From the NCBI RefSeq assembly GCF_000422465.1, contig NZ_KE383845.1, positions 524,004-588,003 on the forward strand: a DNA stretch of 64,000 nucleotides, read 5' to 3'. Shown here piece after piece: positions 61,701-64,000 of the stretch. A model generated the notes under the pieces. That model had not been told where the DNA came from, did no database searches, and was given only the letters and a program-made list of their open reading frames with translations. Source of the DNA: Paenibacillus harenae DSM 16969. Lineage in GTDB: Bacteria > Bacillota > Bacilli > Paenibacillales > Paenibacillaceae. A program made the position numbers and the translations under genes. Within the stretch, counting starts at the first letter, position 1. Each line of letters begins with the position of its first letter.

Positions 61701-63428
61701 TTAGAGCCCTCCTTCTCCTTCATTCGGGACCGAGAGTAACAGCGGCATCCGTACAGTCACACGCGTACCCGGATCCGTTTCCACAATCGTCAGCTCGCCG
61801 TCGTTACGGAACAGCAGATTCAGTCTTTCCCGTATGTTGGCAAGGCCGATTCCCTTGCGTCTGCGCTTGTCCGTCATCTCTTTAACCTGGTAGCCCCGCC
61901 CGTTATCCTCGACCTCCAGCACAAGCCTATCCCGGATGGCATACGCGCGGATCGTGATGACCCCGTCTTGTTTACGCTGGGCGAAGCCGTAATTGATCGA
62001 GTTCTCTACGAGCGGTTGAAGAATAAACTTCGGAACCAATGCATATTTCAGTTCCTCCTGAAGCTCGTAGCGGAACAGATACCGTCCCTCGAAGCGGATC
62101 TGCTGGATATAGTCGTAGGCCTGCAGGAGCTCCCATTCCTTATGCAGATGGATGATCTCCTCCTCCGAAGCCAGGCTTTGCTCAAGCAATGTTCCAAGCG
62201 CGATACAGATTTCGGCCGTCTCCCGGTCTCCTTTCTCGAGGACATTCCATTTCATCAGATTCAAGGTGTTCAGCAAGAAATGCGGATTCATCTGGACAAG
62301 GAGCATCTGCAGACGAATGGCTTCCCTCTCCCGCACCTCCATCTTCAGTTGCTGAATCAGCAATTGAATGTTGTTGACCATCCGGTTGAAGGTTCGGGCG
62401 AGCGACAGCATCTCTCCCTGGTATTTCTCCTCACGGATCATGGATTTCTGGAAGTTCTCTTGCACCATATCGGACATCTTCTTCTCCAGCAGCTTCAGGG
62501 GCCGCGTGATACTGGAAGAGATAGCCAAGGTGATAAGGACGAACACGGATACGGTAATGATGAACGTAGTCAGCAGCTGCTTCTTAATATGATCGAGACT
62601 TCCGAAATAGATGTCTAACGTAAACACAGAGGCAATATACCAATCCAGAGGTCTAATATAACCTGCGTTAATCAGCGATGCGTTCTCCTGATCGATGAAG
62701 GACTCCTTCTCGTGATTCAGCGTACGGATACGGGCGATCACATCAGCATGCAAGCGGTTATCGGGATCCGTCTGTGCCAGAATGCGGCCCTCCCGATCCA
62801 GGATAATATAATCCTGTTGGATGAGCAGATTACGGCTGAAATTGTGCAGCCACCCGGTATAATCGAAGGTAATTCTTAGCCAGCCCATGGTTTGCTCTCC
62901 TGATCGAATCACGGAATATAAATAGAGCTCTTCCTTCGACACCCACTGAAAGCCTTCCCTGTGCCGGCTGAGCTCTTGAAACTCCGGTTGTTCCTGCCAA
63001 TCTGCGTCCATCACAGCCATGGGATTCATACTGCTGTACACATACCCATGTCGATCGGCAAGCTCGAACCGCACGTAATCTTCTCCATACGGCGCGTACA
63101 TATTCCGATACTTCTGCAGCACAAGAGCGATCTTCTCATAGCTCGCATCCGGAGCGGCAGACGGACTCTCCAGCTGTTCGATAATGGCTGGATCCAGCTC
63201 CATCTGCAGCATATGGGCGAATAGATTGGAACGCACATTGTTTAGATTGTTTATAATGAAGTTAAGCTGTTCATTGTTTTTGTCCGATAGCTGCCGACTG
63301 AACGCTGTCTCAATCTGAGCGTAGTTATAGTACTGAATAATCAGGAAAGGGAGAACGATGAATAAAAGGAAGGATACAAACAATCGATAAGTCAAGGTTT
63401 TAGGAATAAGTCGTTTCCATATCTTCAT
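61701..63428 (-). CDS. YesM-type sensor histidine kinase
   Basis: 575 residues. Membrane helix near 14-32 (LFVSFLLFIVLPFLIIQYY), extracellular sensor of about 255 residues, second helix near 290-308 (FIITVSVFVLITLAISS), HAMP linker, His-kinase motif VQMNPHFLLNTLNLM and GHKL ATPase (LQPLVENSINYGF, EDNGRGYQ, GIGLANIRERL). First gene of the rightmost six-gene operon; GGAGAG lies ahead of the ATG. Confidence 0.94.
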   Translation of the reverse strand: MKIWKRLIPKTLTYRLFVSFLLFIVLPFLIIQYYNYAQIETAFSRQLSDKNNEQLNFIINNLNNVRSNLFAHMLQMELDPAIIEQLESPSAAPDASYEKIALVLQKYRNMYAPYGEDYVRFELADRHGYVYSSMNPMAVMDADWQEQPEFQELSRHREGFQWVSKEELYLYSVIRSGEQTMGWLRITFDYTGWLHNFSRNLLIQQDYIILDREGRILAQTDPDNRLHADVIARIRTLNHEKESFIDQENASLINAGYIRPLDWYIASVFTLDIYFGSLDHIKKQLLTTFIITVSVFVLITLAISSSITRPLKLLEKKMSDMVQENFQKSMIREEKYQGEMLSLARTFNRMVNNIQLLIQQLKMEVREREAIRLQMLLVQMNPHFLLNTLNLMKWNVLEKGDRETAEICIALGTLLEQSLASEEEIIHLHKEWELLQAYDYIQQIRFEGRYLFRYELQEELKYALVPKFILQPLVENSINYGFAQRKQDGVITIRAYAIRDRLVLEVEDNGRGYQVKEMTDKRRRKGIGLANIRERLNLLFRNDGELTIVETDPGTRVTVRMPLLLSVPNEGEGGL

Positions 63429-63689
63429 GCTTTCTCTCTCCTAGGCGCGATGCTTTGTCCATATTGTATCATGGATGTACGGATCTCATTGTAAGTGTTT
63501 TCACATCGGAATAGAACAAAATTAACTTTTACAATGTGTTATCGAATCATATTCCACATGCTTCGAGACAATAGGGTTAAACGTATGAAGGGGCTATCTC
63601 AAAATGGATAAGCTTAACTGAGGGATAGCTCTTATTGAACAATAAATGGATGTACATTAGAAAAAACGGCAGTGCTGGGGTGAACTGTG
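63429..63689. other. Promoter region and possible insertion-element remnant
   Basis: The left part should hold the promoter of the kinase operon (TACAAT on minus near 63463). GGGGCTATCTCAAAA at 63590 with the partly inverted GAGGGATAGCTCTT at 63622 resembles the ends of some IS elements. The IS3-type left end probably starts near 63679 (GTGAACTGTGACCCGTG). Confidence 0.35.
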
Positions 63690-63733
63690 ACCCGTGAAAT
63701 AGACACTTTGAAAAAAGTGTCTATTTCACGGGT
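63690..63733 (+). terminator. 20-bp-stem hairpin at the IS left end
   Basis: ACCCGTGAAATAGACACTTT and its exact complement are separated by GAAA and followed by a TTTT run. It lies just inside the presumed left end of the IS element and would block read-in transcription to the transposase gene. Confidence 0.85.
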
Positions 63734-63781
63734 TTTTGTGTTTTAATTAACATACTAAATAGAACGGGGTATAACTTTCAT

Positions 63782-64000
63782 CATGTCTAAACGCAAATGT
63801 TTTACACCAATGCAGATTAAAATACTTGAATCAAATCCTAATGTCGTGCACGTTTCAGAGAAAGCAATTACATATAGCCCTGAGTTTAAACGGTACGCAG
63901 TAAAGGCATACATGAGCGGCATCACACCTATGCAGATCTTCACTGATGGTGGATTCGAAACCACAATAGTTGGGACAAGAAATCCTAGAGCCTCTCTAGA
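63782..64000 (+). CDS. IS3-type element first gene (helix-turn-helix protein), cut by the window edge
   Basis: The open frame starts MSKRKCFTPMQIKILESNP and continues ITYSPEFKRYAVKAYMSG and TPMQIFTDGGFET, then runs off the right edge without a stop. This matches from memory the helix-turn-helix OrfA-like proteins of Bacillales IS3 elements (SPEF and TPMEIF patterns). It would bind the element ends together with OrfB. The opposite-strand frame here is not coding. Upstream is the hairpin of the IS end. Confidence 0.8.

Noticed and set aside
61968..62618. 216-codon open frame on plus
   Set aside because: Antisense to the kinase at 61701-63428; Leu/Gln/His-rich shadow composition.
63755..63964. 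69-codon open frame on minus
   Set aside because: Opposite to the IS3-type frame at 63782, which has recognisable family sequence and a start codon at the expected place.

Overview
The window looks like a chromosomal segment of a Paenibacillus-type Firmicute. It carries repeated sets of YesM/YesN-type two-component systems beside carbohydrate ABC importers of the LplB/YtcP type with large (510-570 residue) lipoprotein solute-binding proteins. Most genes have strong AGGAGG-type ribosome binding sites and several use TTG or GTG starts. Other Bacillales hallmarks are cre-like sites and thioredoxin-type ArsC. The genus is inferred from gene content only. No rRNA, CRISPR array or complete tRNA was seen.

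Left part (1-19.6 kb): a solute-binding lipoprotein with a downstream glycan hydrolase fragment (minus), then cassette A on plus (sensor kinase, AraC-type response regulator, binding protein, two permeases; 2443-9528). A membrane-bound AraC regulator follows (9651-11867, minus). Cassette B has the same five genes in the same order on minus (19618-12528). A and B are diverged paralogues arranged tail to tail. They share a 30-bp element upstream of the binding-protein gene and equal binding-protein lengths (565 residues). Between them lies the 3' remnant of a zinc alcohol dehydrogenase gene with a 42-bp hairpin that recurs after a frameshifted alcohol dehydrogenase at 19.7-20.9 kb.

Middle part (21-34 kb): small metabolic and stress genes and a metalloid-resistance island. 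The arsR-arsB-arsC-arsI operon (27169-24632, minus) is complete. Next to it is a cluster that I consider the most interesting thing here: a flavoprotein gene divergent from a MarR-type regulator rich in Cys pairs, followed by a previously uncalled 25-residue peptide with eight cysteines. A TTGCA-type operator sits both between the divergent genes and directly upstream of the peptide. Further right are two HxlR regulators, methyltransferase, acetyltransferase and oxidoreductase genes, and a 0.9-kb non-coding stretch with five short palindromes, four of the intervals being about 21 bp or a near multiple of a helical turn.

Right part (35-63.4 kb): three more carbohydrate operons. (i) Gfo/Idh/MocA oxidoreductase, ThuA-like protein, binding protein and two permeases, divergent from a kinase/regulator pair. 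(ii) A GH32 fructan/sucrose hydrolase with binding protein and two permeases, divergent from a LacI regulator. (iii) Kinase, regulator, two permeases, binding protein and an FAD-dependent oxidoreductase with a discoidin-like C-terminal domain. An isomerase/dehydrogenase pair, a VOC protein and a divergent kinase-like protein lie between. No ABC ATPase gene is present, so all importers presumably borrow a shared MsmX-type ATPase encoded elsewhere. The window ends inside the first gene of an IS3-type insertion element.
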